A stretch of DNA of 64,000 nt, from assembly GCA_025677815.1 (NCBI GenBank), contig JAIXMP010000025.1, positions 124,001 to 188,000 of the forward strand. Direction: 5' to 3'. Source of the stretch: Phascolomyces articulosus. Its lineage: Eukaryota; Mucoromycota; Mucoromycetes; Mucorales; Lichtheimiaceae. The stretch's first letter is position 1, and each line of letters starts with the position of its first letter. The position numbers and the translations under genes were made by a program. The notes below the pieces were generated by a model that was not told the origin of the DNA, did no database searches, and was given only the letters and a program-made list of their open reading frames with translations. Shown one piece after another: positions 49,927 to 61,550 of the stretch.

Positions 49927-51881
49927 ATGATTACACCGACTTTTAGTGTTGATCAAGACGAGAATGCTGTGATCATTACGATTAATACTCCTTATGTTCG
50001 GGTATGGTATATAATATAAAAGAATCTTCATAATTGATCAGTATTTAAGCAAAGTAATAACATGGTTAATATAAGGCTCAAGACGTTGATCTTCATGTTC
50101 AAGGCAATGAATTTCGATTTTTCTTAAAGCCTTACTTTTTACGGTATGTATAGAAGGAAAAGATAAAAAATCACTTGGATATTAACATCAAGAATTAGTT
50201 TATATTTCCCAGGGAATATTATTGAAGATGATGACTCAAATGCAAAATACGACCTATCCTCGGGCAAATTTCATGTCCGTATTACAAAGGAAACAAAAGG
50301 TGAACATTTCGCAGATCTTGACTTGTTAAGCAAACTTTTGGCTCGACGAGGTGAAGAGCCAAGTGAATCCAAGAAACAAAAAAAGCCATTAATTGAAGTG
50401 ATTGGTGGTGATGATCATGTTCAAGACGAAGAACGAAAAAGCGAAGATATCCAGGAAGGTTGGTTATGTACTTTCAATTAATGGAATAGTTGGACTGAAA
50501 GTTGGTAGCATAGATCAAAAATAACATATATATTATCATTATAGCCATTGATTATAATTGGGAATTACCTCAAGAACTACCAACGACAGAACTCTTGACA
50601 TCAGCATCATATGGATTTAATAATCAATACAGAGGATACTTTACTCACGTTCAAGAGACTATGAATGAAATCAATGATATATCAGATCCAGAAAAATCAA
50701 CAGCTGAATCAAGACGACGTGAGAGATACGAAGCAGAGGGTTCTAAATTTGATGAGGATTATTATGCAATGGATTTTGTTAATGACGAAGAGATACAACA
50801 TGTTATGCAGTTCAAAACGATATGGCACAAAGAATTACGAAGAGTACAAAAGAATGCAAAGGAACAACAATCCAAAGGTTAGTCCATTATGTATAATCAG
50901 TTGAAGCTTCCATATTTTTTTTTTAAAAAAAGAAATTTGTTTCTAAAATCTATACGTGACCACCAGTAGCTCCGTTGATACAAGAAGTAGATGCATCAGA
51001 AAGTGTAGATGGATTATTAGATATGAAATCACTTAAAATTACAGATTCAGCCGAATCTCTCATCAAGTTTACAGAAAAAGAACAAGCCATGATGCGAGAT
51101 TTACCAAAGAAAGAATGTAAATGACATGAAGATGGATGGTGTTAAAAAATAATCGTAAATGTTAATGGCTTACATGTTTATAATCTAACTTATATCTATT
51201 TGATAGTTCTCCTATCAAACGAAAAAGTGACATATCTTGGTTTAGTGGATCTATTATTTGCATATAGTTACAACCATCGGATATTTGAAGGTGAAGACTC
51301 GGTCGAGTCAGTGTGGTGTGTTGGTAAAATAAGTCCAACAATTGCATGTTTAGAGCAATTTACTACACTTAAAGAAGTGTTGATTGCATGCTATCGTCGA
51401 TCGTTGGCATATCCACTTTACCGAAATTTTGCACTCTGTGAGAAATTGTTGCAAGATGTATATATATTGATGCGACTTGGCAAGCGTGCAATTTTGAAAG
51501 TATTGTTGAATATGAAGGATTTATTCGATCATCATGATGTATATTACGTATATAGCAAGATTTGGTTAGATGATTATTGTGTTTGGATCCAACATTCTAG
51601 GTATAAATACACTTTATTTATTTGTGTACTGGAAATGGGATATTATACTATTTCTAATCAATATATATATCGTTATAGTGATCATGTATTACGTACACTT
51701 GCTCACGAACTACATCATTTTTCAATAACAAAGAATGAAATCGAATGGGAACTTGAAGAGATAGAAAATGTAAGCTTGGTTATTTCTTTATATTAAATTT
51801 TCACGAAAGAGAAAGGATCGCTCATTAATACAATCTAAATAGATCGCAAGTGAAATGCAAAATAGTCAAAATGCTGAATAA
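49927..51881 (+). CDS. SHQ1: SHQ1, H/ACA snoRNP assembly chaperone
   Basis: Eight exons (49927-50001, 50076-50143, 50199-50458, 50545-50877, 50967-51116, 51207-51600, 51679-51769, 51843-51881) join in phase to 469 residues. The N-terminal CS/p23-like domain starts MITPTFSVDQDENAVIITI with AQDVDLHVQGNEFRFFLKPY and HFADLDLLSKLLARRGE. The SHQ1-specific helical domain contains YLGLVDLLFAYSYNHRI, KISPTIACLEQFTTLKEVL and CYRRSLAYPLYRNF. The protein holds dyskerin/Cbf5 before H/ACA RNP assembly, competing with RNA for its binding face, in cytosol and nucleus. Length fits the family. An acidic, Lys-rich linker joins the domains. Confidence 0.96.
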
Positions 51882-52448
51882 ACATGAAATTTTTGTGATG
51901 TGATTTACCAAATTTTATTAATAGAAAGTATGAATGGATTTATGGATGGCTATTGCTTGCAGAACATATTTCAAATTTTGCTTTCTGTTTATCCAATTTA
52001 ACAAGTTTATGTAATTGTTATGAGTGCTACGTTTGAGTTTTGTAAATGTTACTATCAGTACACTTTGTCTACGTACTATTATAAAAACGCTTTCATATCG
52101 ATTGGCAAGGATTAAAGAATGTATTGATTGTATTCTATATTTTCTAGTTATAATAAAACAGTAGACATATAATTTACAAGTATATATATATACTTATCAC
52201 CGGTTCATATAATATAATTAATGTGTGTTTATATAATATGTTAAGATAATAGTATATAATAAAAAGTAATCAAAGAGAAATATATAAATTGATATATAAT
52301 AAAGCATAAGTGTAATAACAAACATATATGAAAAAAAAACGAAAATAATACATAAACTTAGACTCGTAGTATAAAATATAAAACAAAATGGTATAGATAT
52401 TTATATGTAAATATTTTCGTTCGTGAATTGTATAAAAGTATGTGTATT
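51882..52448. other. Intergenic between convergent genes
   Basis: 3' flanks of SHQ1 and of the methyltransferase gene. AT-rich with TA repeats near 52181-52195. No coding content seen. Confidence 0.45.
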
Positions 52449-54630
52449 TCAATCAGAAAGACCAGCTTTCTTCTCTTGTTGAGGTGGCTTTTGAGCAGCA
52501 AAATACCTCCAACACATGGACGTTTTATATTCTTCGCATTCTACAATACATTTATCTAAAATATGATTCACTTCATCAAGTGAAATATCACTAAATTCAG
52601 ATAACCATGGTGCAAATGTCCGAAAGCGTCTCACCATTAAATCCTTGAAAAGATATCCAGTTTCCTTTAGTGCTATATACATATATATTTTAAACGTATG
52701 GGTTAACATAAAACTGTGAGGACAGATGTAACAATAATTCAAATGTATCTATCTAATTCAGTTAAACATACCAGGAACAGAACTCCATTCGCCTACAGGT
52801 AGTTCGATCGCTCGTTCATCGATTTTAATATATCCAATTTTATTCATCATGAAAGAGAGCTCGTCACTAATGGTACGCGGTATTCCAACACCTTTATACA
52901 TATTTCCATACAAATCATCCGCAATATGCATATAGGGTCCAGGTGAATGTACCCCCATATCTTGTTCATATATTTCGACCCAACCTCCCGGTTTCAATAT
53001 ACGAAAAACCTCTGCTAGGGTTTCAAACCATTTATGACCAGGTGAATTTACCAGCCATACATCTCGCATCATCAAATAATCCACTGTGCCCTCTTCCAAT
53101 GATTCAAGTCCTGTCTTGTCGCGTTGCATGATAACGTTTTGGAAACTTAAATTTTTAATAGAACGACCAAGGCTCGATAAGGTAGCAGATTGGAAATCCA
53201 TTCCAACTACGTGACAATTTGGAAATTGTTGTGCCATTTCCATTGCCCAAATTCCTAATTGTATATAAACCGGGGAATCTTTGCTTAGTTTCACAATTTT
53301 TTGTGGGATCTCCATACAATTGTCTCTTTCTTTTTTTCCATAGAATCAAATCCTCCGCCGAAGACGGTCCGTGCTTTCCGAAAAAAAAAGGGTTCATTAC
53401 CTGTACCACAACACCAGTTGACAATCAATGATGGTGATTGCAAAGGCACCTTGAAATTAGCTCGCCATACATATTTCAATAAATAATGCTACTTGAACGA
53501 AAAAGAAAGATAAAGGGAGGCAAGAAGGAGGAATGAGCTATTTTTATAAGAATCTTAATAATAAACAACCCTTTCACTCTCTTATTCGAATGGTATAGAT
53601 GTATGATCCAATCTTCCATCTTCTTTTTACCTGTCTTTGCTGCCTGTTGTATTTATTTATTTAATATCATTGTATCAATAATAAAAAGGGGGAGAAGATT
53701 TACACAAAAGTGAATGTATAAGACTTACCTGTCCCGTTCTCTACGTCGGCGACCATCCGACTCAGGCAAAAGATAAAGTTCCATTAGCAAACGTTCACTT
53801 GCATTGTTAATTTGAGATTCACATTCTGGCTGATGTTTTTGTTTTTCTTCATTACTGATATTTCCTGATTCAGATGGATGAAGTAAAGTGGCTGCATTCA
53901 TGTTTGGCCGTTGTTCATTATTATTATTTTGAATACTATTTTTATTTCCCTTAATCCTGTTGCTGTTGTTGGCAGTCCCATTAGAAGTTGACATTAGTTG
54001 AGGTGCATTGGTGCTTCCATCACCATTACTAGTTGTATGACTTCCCATGGACGGTGTACTTGCTGCCATCGCGGTTGCTACAGCAGATATCATAGCAGCA
54101 CTTCCCGTATCAATCGGATAGTCATCATTGCTTATTGCACTTATTGGAACCATCCTTCCTGAGGAACTACTGGTCTTGTTCGTATCAGTCGAATCACCAC
54201 TCTCACTTCCACTACTAAAACTTTTTCTCATGGATGCTTGCGGGTGTTTTATCATAGACAAAAGATTGGTGCTATGACGAGATTTCTTTAAGCTCGGTCG
54301 CCGTCCTGAAACATTTATAATACTTGTTGGACTATCATTATGTGTTCTTGGAATATTTGATGTTGCTGAAATCGTTGTTTTACCTGATGATGGTGGTAGC
54401 GGTGGTGTTGCTGATGATGATGGTGCTGGTGTTGATTGTATTTCAGTTTGATTCCTATTGAGGTCCCTCGAGTGACCTCGTCGATGAAATCGAATACCGC
54501 GTCGATCATGATGGCGATCGGTGTTATTTTCTTGGGTTGTTTTTTTATGATAAGGAGTAGTAGTAGTTGCTGTAGATTCTTCTATTTGACGTTTTTCGTA
54601 GTTCGAAGGTTTGCTTTCGTTTGATCCCAT
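52449..54630 (-). CDS. SAM-dependent methyltransferase with predicted N-myristoylation and disordered N-terminus
   Basis: Five exons (53729-54630, 53631-53643, 53401-53488, 52772-53254, 52449-52672) join in phase to 569 residues. I chose the ATG at 54630 because it opens MGSNESKPS, an N-myristoylation signal (Gly 2, Ser 6, basic Lys 7); an ATG 7 codons upstream would hide it. Residues 30-280 are Ser/Thr/Asn-rich. The class I methyltransferase fold begins near QHYLLKYVWRANF; motif I is NWCCGTGIWAMEMAQQFP, then VVGMDF, DYLMMRDVWLV and ILKPGGWVEIYEQD. The acidic residue usual at the start of motif I is Asn. Exon 2 is a 13-nt microexon that restores the frame. It resembles fungal TAM/UMTA-type methyltransferases, but substrate is unknown. 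Divergent from the SLC45-like gene, 282 bp apart. Confidence 0.88.
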
Positions 54631-54912
54631 CGCATACAGGATTTTTATCAATATTTATTTATATTTATGATTTAAAGAAATAAATCTTTTGCTCTCTTTT
54701 GCATCGTTTTTTATATATATATATTTTCTCAAGGTTAGAAAAAGAGAAAGAAAGAAAAAAGTGAAAGCGAAGGGTGTGTGAATCAGTTGAAATGAAAAAA
54801 CCCTTTCTTTTCGAATAAGAATTTAAACGCCGCATTTGGACAGTATAATTCCTGCATATTTCTTTGAACTTTTTTTTCACTTCTTTTTTTTAATTCTTTA
54901 AAAACGTGAAAC
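54631..54912. promoter_or_regulatory. 282-bp divergent promoter, methyltransferase and SLC45-like gene
   Basis: Shortest divergent region of clearly assigned gene pairs in the window apart from the IMPase region. It holds a TA-rich stretch near 54710-54725 and T-rich/C-rich leader sequence before the SLC45-like ATG. Confidence 0.5.
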
Positions 54913-57454
54913 ATGGCGTCTACGAAAAAACGACAATTAATATCAAGAAAAGAACGTTCATCAGTCATTGTTAAAATGCCTTTTGAAGCATTATATACGA
55001 CATCTTACATGACACCCCATCCTGGTATGAAGAAATCTGCATCAGATACTTTTCTATTTGATCGATTTCGGGAACACCACCAACGTCAACGAGAAGAGGA
55101 AAGAATTGGTATACTGCAAGCAAATAACAACGAAGACAGTAATGATGGGAATGATGAAAAGCAGAATCTTTCTTTATTACAAATACTATATTTGACATTA
55201 TGCATGTCTGGTGTTCAGTTTACTTGTAACTATCACTCAACTACTGTCCCACTATATGCATAGCATGAGCGTAGTAACCACGCTGTAGCATATATTTAAT
55301 AAGAAAATTAAAGTTAATAATTATAAATTCAACAATAGGGTCAGTTGAATTGGCTTATGGAACACCGTATTTATTATCATTTGAAATTTCGAAAGAGTTG
55401 ACTGCACTCGTATGGATCATTGGACCACTTTCTGGTAAGAAGGGGTAGTGTTAAGTACTGATTCATCAAATTTTATATTAACTGTGTCTTTGTTCTCTCT
55501 GTAAATCTATAACTACGTTCTTCCATTTTCTTTATACATATCAACATAAACAGGGCTTATTATGCAACGTGAGTAATATGCTTATAATTCGGGGTTCCAT
55601 ATACTACGAATTATTAATCCAACCTGTTTTCCTGTTATACTCACAAATCATTCCAACATTATAGCCATCATTGGCTCGGTAAGTGATCGATGTAATTCGA
55701 GTATGGGAAGACGTCGTCCTTTTATAATTGGTGGTGGTACCATTGTATGCTTGTCCATGTTGGGTATTGCCTATGCTAAAGATATTGGTGCCTGGTTAAT
55801 TGGGTTTTCTGGTCGTGCAAATATACCTGAAAATATTGCTGAAGAAGTACGACGTGCTGCAACTGTGGTTGTCATTTTTTCCTTTTATATGTTGGATTTC
55901 TCATTGAATGCTGTCCAAGCCTCCTGTCGTGCGTTAATTTTAGATATCCCACCTTTGTGGCAACAACAACATGCAAACGCATGGGCTGCGCGCTTATCCA
56001 ATGTGGCAATGGTTATTGGATATTTTACTGGATTTGTGAATTTGGTCAAACTTTTTCCATTTTTAGGCGATACTCAAATGAAAGTGTTCTGTTTGGTGGC
56101 AATTTTTGTGTTTATCGTGACGGTTGGGATGACATGTATGATGGTTGAAGAAAAACCAATTTCTATTGATGAGCAGCGCAATGATAACAATAGGTATATG
56201 TTTTGCAAGATAAATATAATGTTGGCTATTATATGGCTCATGTTATATTCTAAATATAAAGTATTATGTTATATATTAAACATATCTGCTATTTTATAGC
56301 CATTGGTATTATACCTTCGTCCATATATGGCATGCACTACGGACCCTTTCTAAACCGGTGCAGGCTCTTTGTAACGTTCAATTTTTTGCTTGGCTTGGCT
56401 GGTTTCCTTTTCTTTTTTACAGGTAGGTTATAAAAACGGAAGGAACAATATAATAGCGCAAGTAATTTGGTTATAATACTAACCAATTACAATAAAACTC
56501 TAAAATTCATCATTTAGCACAACTTGGGTCTCTGATCTTTATTTTGATACACACCCACGCGAAAACCCAGAATCATGGGCTAAAGGTACTCGTGCTGGCT
56601 CATTTGCATTACTTTTATATGCAATTGTCTCGGTTATCTCTGGAATAGTTTTACCTTGGTTGGTTGCACGTAAACTTTGTTGTGGTTCATTTTTTACCAT
56701 GAAGAATGTATTTACTGCTGGTAACTTACTTTTTGCAATATGTATGCTCTCGACCATTTTTGTATCCAACGTTCCTGTGGCAACATTGATTGTTGCTATT
56801 ATTGGTATTTCATGGAGTGTGGTACTATGGATTCCGTTTGCATTAGTCGGTGAATATATCACGGGAACAACACTACCTTCCACTCCTCCACCATCAATAC
56901 CTACAGCGGATGCGCCTGATATTATTACCACATCTTCTATTAACAATGATTCAAATACTGTAACCCCAACCGAAGGTAGCACACTGGATGATGATAGATT
57001 TTCGAGTAGCACGACATCATCTTCATTACCATCACCTAATTATGGCGCACTTGTGTCTTCACCTATTCCTTATCCCGAAAATAATGCTAGTGGAGAAGCG
57101 GCAATACAACCATCATCATCACAAAAACAAGATCGATTAGAGGACGGACTGGATGCTGGTATGGTGCTTGGTGTACATAATATTTATATTGTATGTCCAC
57201 AATTCTTAGTCGCATTTATAGCCGCGCTTATTTTTCGCCTGATCAACTGGGTTGAGAATGATAGGCATCAAGATGATAAGGAACCTGATCAAGCTAACGT
57301 TGCTTGGGTGCTCGTGTTTGGGGGTGTAATGAGCCTTATTGCAACAGTACTATGTCGATATATTGTTGAGGTCCCATCAGTTGATAGCAATGATAAATAC
57401 AGTAATCGCAAGTCAACGACTCTTGCTCAGATTCCCACCACCGTCTCAGTTTAA
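54913..57454 (+). CDS. SLC45/SUT-type sugar:proton symporter (MFS)
   Basis: Six exons (54913-55225, 55339-55434, 55554-55568, 55665-56193, 56300-56422, 56518-57454) join in phase to 670 residues. After a polar N-terminal 90 residues, helix 1 has GVQFTWSVELAYGTPYLLSF, and helix 2 ends WIIGPLSGLIMQPIIGSVSDRC with the loop motif GRRRPF, diagnostic of the plant SUT/animal SLC45/fungal alpha-glucoside transporter group. FAWLGWFPFLFYSTTWVSD is the matching helix 7 region. A polar Ser/Pro/Thr-rich loop of about 110 residues separates the last helices (VGEYITG and GMVLGVHNIYIVCPQF). It probably moves sucrose, maltose or glucose with protons across the plasma membrane. Exon 3 is only 15 nt. Confidence 0.93.
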
Positions 57455-58289
57455 TAAGAGAGAACAATGCATATCGATCACATTATTATTAGTTTATAAT
57501 ATAAGAATAATAATTTATTATTTGGATATAAATATTACTACTTAAATAGATACGTGTTATTTCCAATGAAATAATATATTATTATAATAATAATAGTTGT
57601 TGTAGACGCTTATTGTTAATATGTACACAAAATGTATAATATAACATACCATCTTTTTTGCTTAGGTATATGTTTGCATAATAACTATAGCAATTATAAT
57701 ATACAAATGCTTTTTTTATTTATAGGCAGCACTAATAGTAATAAATCTATATTGTAGATTGTGGGTTAGCGATAATTCAGTAACAGGAAAAAAGTGTTCA
57801 TAGTAAACAAGAGAGTAAGGATAAATATAATACTTGTACCAGTAAAATGAGAACGGTGAATCTATTTTGCGAAAATGGATTGCTCAATGATATAAATACC
57901 ATCAGAATACATCTGCTTAGAGAAGGCTAGAATCGTTTTATACTGTAAACTGATTTTTATGAATTTAAATAAATTAAATAAAAAAAAAAAACCAAGGTTA
58001 TTGAATCCATGTTAATAATGATGAGCACTTCCTATTTTGTCTACATTATTAAATGTTTGATATTGGGCTATAAAATAAATCGGGTAATTTCTTGATAAAC
58101 AATCAAAATTTCTATCAATAGCAATACTCGTAGTCACTATACTCTAAAATTCAAATCACCATTTTTGAATATACAGGTAAACTATGGAGTCTTTTATAAA
58201 AAGGCAATGCTTATGATGGAGCGAGCTGGATATGTACAATTACAATGGAAAATATATGTATAAAGCGTATGAATATAATCAAGTACTTT
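57455..58289. other. Intergenic between convergent genes
   Basis: AT-rich 3' flanks of the SLC45-like and coiled-coil genes. No coding content supported. Confidence 0.45.
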
Positions 58290-59148
58290 TTATCGACGTC
58301 CTCTTCGCGAACGATTAGCTGATGATATGGATGAGCTATTGCTTCGAGTAGGTTGCACTGGTGATGGTGATGCCTGTTGCCAATTTTCACGTCTTTTTTC
58401 TAATGTGCGTGCCATTTGAGCTTCAAGTTCTTGTTGAACATGTGGTAATTTTTGTAATCCTGATTGACTTCGTAATTCATTTACTTGATCTATATATAGT
58501 CGAAGAATATATTATTATTTGTATTCATTTAGAATAAACCAATGCTGATATAATGTCTATTTTTTGCTCTTTTTTCTTACCATGTAATGGATCATATTCT
58601 TGGTTTCGTAACTTATCCACTGATTTCCTTAATTCGTCACGTTCTTTTCCCAGTGATACCTCAGCTTCGGTGACCTGTGTCCATTTTTGTTTTTTATATA
58701 TAGTCATAATATTACAACGGGAATAGATCCAATCGATCCAATGAACCATAAAACCGGGTATATTAACCCCCCCCAAAAAAAAAACTTACTGCTTCAATAT
58801 CACGCTGAACACCTTGAATCATTTCAAGTAACATTCTCTTTTCTTTTGTTAATCGTTGTCGTTCTGCGATGACTTCCTCTAAGAGTTTTTCTTTATGATC
58901 AAGCGATTCAATGTTTTGAACAAGGCTTGCTTTACAGTTTAATAATGACTGGGTTGAATCTCTATTTATTGAGAAACGGATCGATTGAGTGGTTAATGGT
59001 AAATTCTTCAATTGTCAAATTCATATAAAGAAATATCTTACCGAATCGCTTTTAGTGATCGTTGCTGATCCTCTATGCTAAAAATGGATTTGTTACTTTT
59101 ATCAAAGTCAAATAGTTATTCATATGGTGAATCAACTTACTCTTGCAT
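58290..59148 (-). CDS. Small coiled-coil protein, unrecognised
   Basis: Five exons (59141-59148, 59042-59077, 58790-58961, 58581-58674, 58290-58489) join in phase to 169 residues starting MQDIEDQQRSLKAIRDSTQS. Residues 10 to about 135 are heptad-rich and charged: SLDHKEKLLEEVIAERQRL, TKEKRMLLEMIQGVQRDIEA and KERDELRKSVDKLRNQ. The C-terminal tail is Ser-rich and ends RSRRGRR, a basic patch. Such a protein could be a small subunit of a cytoskeletal, kinetochore or vesicle complex, but I cannot place it. The first coding exon is 8 nt, which makes the start less certain; further upstream exons are possible. Confidence 0.7.
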
Positions 59149-61550
59149 ATTTTTTTGTATTATTTTTGGGAAAATTCAAGTTGCAAAAGGAGTTTTTTTT
59201 TTGAGCATGAGGAAATTTTACTATGACAGCCTTAATACATATGTGGTGACACTTACTGTTGTATAATAAACAGGTACGCTAATAATAGGTGAAAATATAA
59301 CAAGTGCCACCATGTCCGAGTTAATGCATTCCTCAAAATATGTGATATTATCTATTGTTTGAGAATAGGCTATGAGTGGGAAAATGAATAAACCAAATAT
59401 GTTATTTTGCTACCAGCAATTATAAGATTATTTAGTCGCAGCATATGAAACAGATTAGGTAACTTTCAATCGATTACTTTGCAATACTTTTAATTAAGAC
59501 CCTCTACAAATGATCATGGACTATTGAATTTAAAAACTGAAGGCGTTCTTGAGCTTAATGCTTTCTATTATTGTCACCTTCATAATTTCCCACAAAAAAA
59601 AATATTAACGACTATAAGAAAATGTCATGTATCTTTTGCATGATCTTCTCGCTCAACTTACGAAACAATAGAAGAGGTCATGGGTGCATGTTTGAATGGG
59701 TTACTTGAAACTATTAACCTTTTTCTCTCACATAGAAAATCCAATGATGGATTCAATTTGTAGTAAAAATGTAATTCCCACGACTACTTGAGATAATTTA
59801 TATATCGTTTTCATCAATTAAACTTCGAATACTCTTTTAGCAATAAATGATATCGTAATAATTAACTAAAAATAACATTTAGTAAGTTATAGTCGAATGT
59901 GTACCATAGTGATGTTATCATCAATAAGAAGAAAGTGGTATCATACGAGAAATATAAAAAAAAAATGTGGGAACAATAGTCGAGATGACTATTGGTGTTG
60001 GTTGCATTAACGGATGATCTGGAACCAATAAAGGATGATGGAATAGAATACTCCATAATATTTATACTTCCATTGTTGCCTATACTTTATAGCTTACATA
60101 GTTATATTATTATTTTTTTTGCCAATGTCAAATAAATTACGATAATATAAACAGTAGTATATTATTATAACTATCAACTAGTTGCGTGGGAGACAAAATC
60201 AATATATCTTTCAAAGCAAAAAAAAAAGAGATCATCTTTATTTTCAAACATGTGAAATAAATATTTTTTGTCTCTCAGAGAGTTTCCTAAAGCAACTATA
60301 CTTTTATTATATAACAACATATATTGATAAAGAGGAAGATTGATAAAATATCCTTTTATGAAAAAACTAGAACAAAAATAGGAAATGATAATTTATAACT
60401 TAAAAGTGTTAATAAATAAACGCGAAAGCATCACAATTTCAACAGGTAAGAACGTTCAATTAACAAGTTAATGATGAATTTAGAATGAAGGGCCCGTGCA
60501 TTGTTGGGAATGTGTACTGTTACCTTGGAAACCCGGTTATAAGGGAAAAAGAGGACGAGTTAGATGTTGTGAGGACTATTAATAATAGGTAGTCCCACAA
60601 AGTCAAGGGAAGACACGGGAAATATGAATGGGTTGAAAAAGATAAACCAAAAAACTAATTTTTTATGCGTGAGAACATTAAAAATAAACATTAAAAATGT
60701 TAGTGCTGCCTAATTCTTTTTTTTTTATAAAGCTGACATAAATCTAATAAGACACAATGATCTACATAAGAAATTTGTTTAAAAGCAGATAATATCCTTA
60801 ATAAGTGACTAAGATGTGGGGGGAGGGAGAGAATAGTATTTACAGATGCTACTATGAAATTGTCCTATTATATTCCATTTGGGGGGGAAGGAGGGAGAAG
60901 AGGGGGATCGATGTGGTTACGTTGCGCACGTACACTTTTTTTTTCTCTCTCCGTGGAAAAAGATCTTGAATGCCAGGAAAAAAAAACTAGCGAATAAGAG
61001 AATGTAGTGACAAGGACGAGGGAAGATTGTGAGACCATAAAAAAGAGGCCGAGGGAACCTTGATGAGTCTATTCTTTTCTCACACAAAATAATTTTCAGT
61101 GATAAAGAAGGAGAAGTAAAGAGATCGATAACGGAAGAGATGGAATAATCTGAAATAGAGGAGCGCGATATATTCATTGATAAATAACAAAACAGAACAT
61201 CAGAAGAACAAAAGCGGATATTGGATAGATTTCAATGGAACTATTGCTTATTATGTGAGCTAATAGAAGTGGGGGCAGTATAGTAAAACTCAAAACTGAA
61301 GGAAGAGAAAACATACACACCTACAGTATTACATTCAAATATAAACACAAGGATTGCCGATGAACTTGAACACCAAAATAGCAAAACTGGTAATTTACAT
61401 TGAACAAGAAAGTGAGAAGAAAACAACAGACAGATTACTTTATAAATCCGAATAGAAACCTTCATGGTAATAACTCTTCTTTTCCTCTTTTCTTCTCTTC
61501 TTTTTCTTTCTTTCTTTCTTGATTATTTGATTTGAATCGAAGACCGACGA
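59149..61550. other. 2.4 kb intergenic region
   Basis: AT-rich DNA with no supported gene. G-rich purine patches lie at 60808-60828 and 60881-60906. A pyrimidine-rich run (about 61470-61520) just before the next start is likely its 5' leader. Confidence 0.45.
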
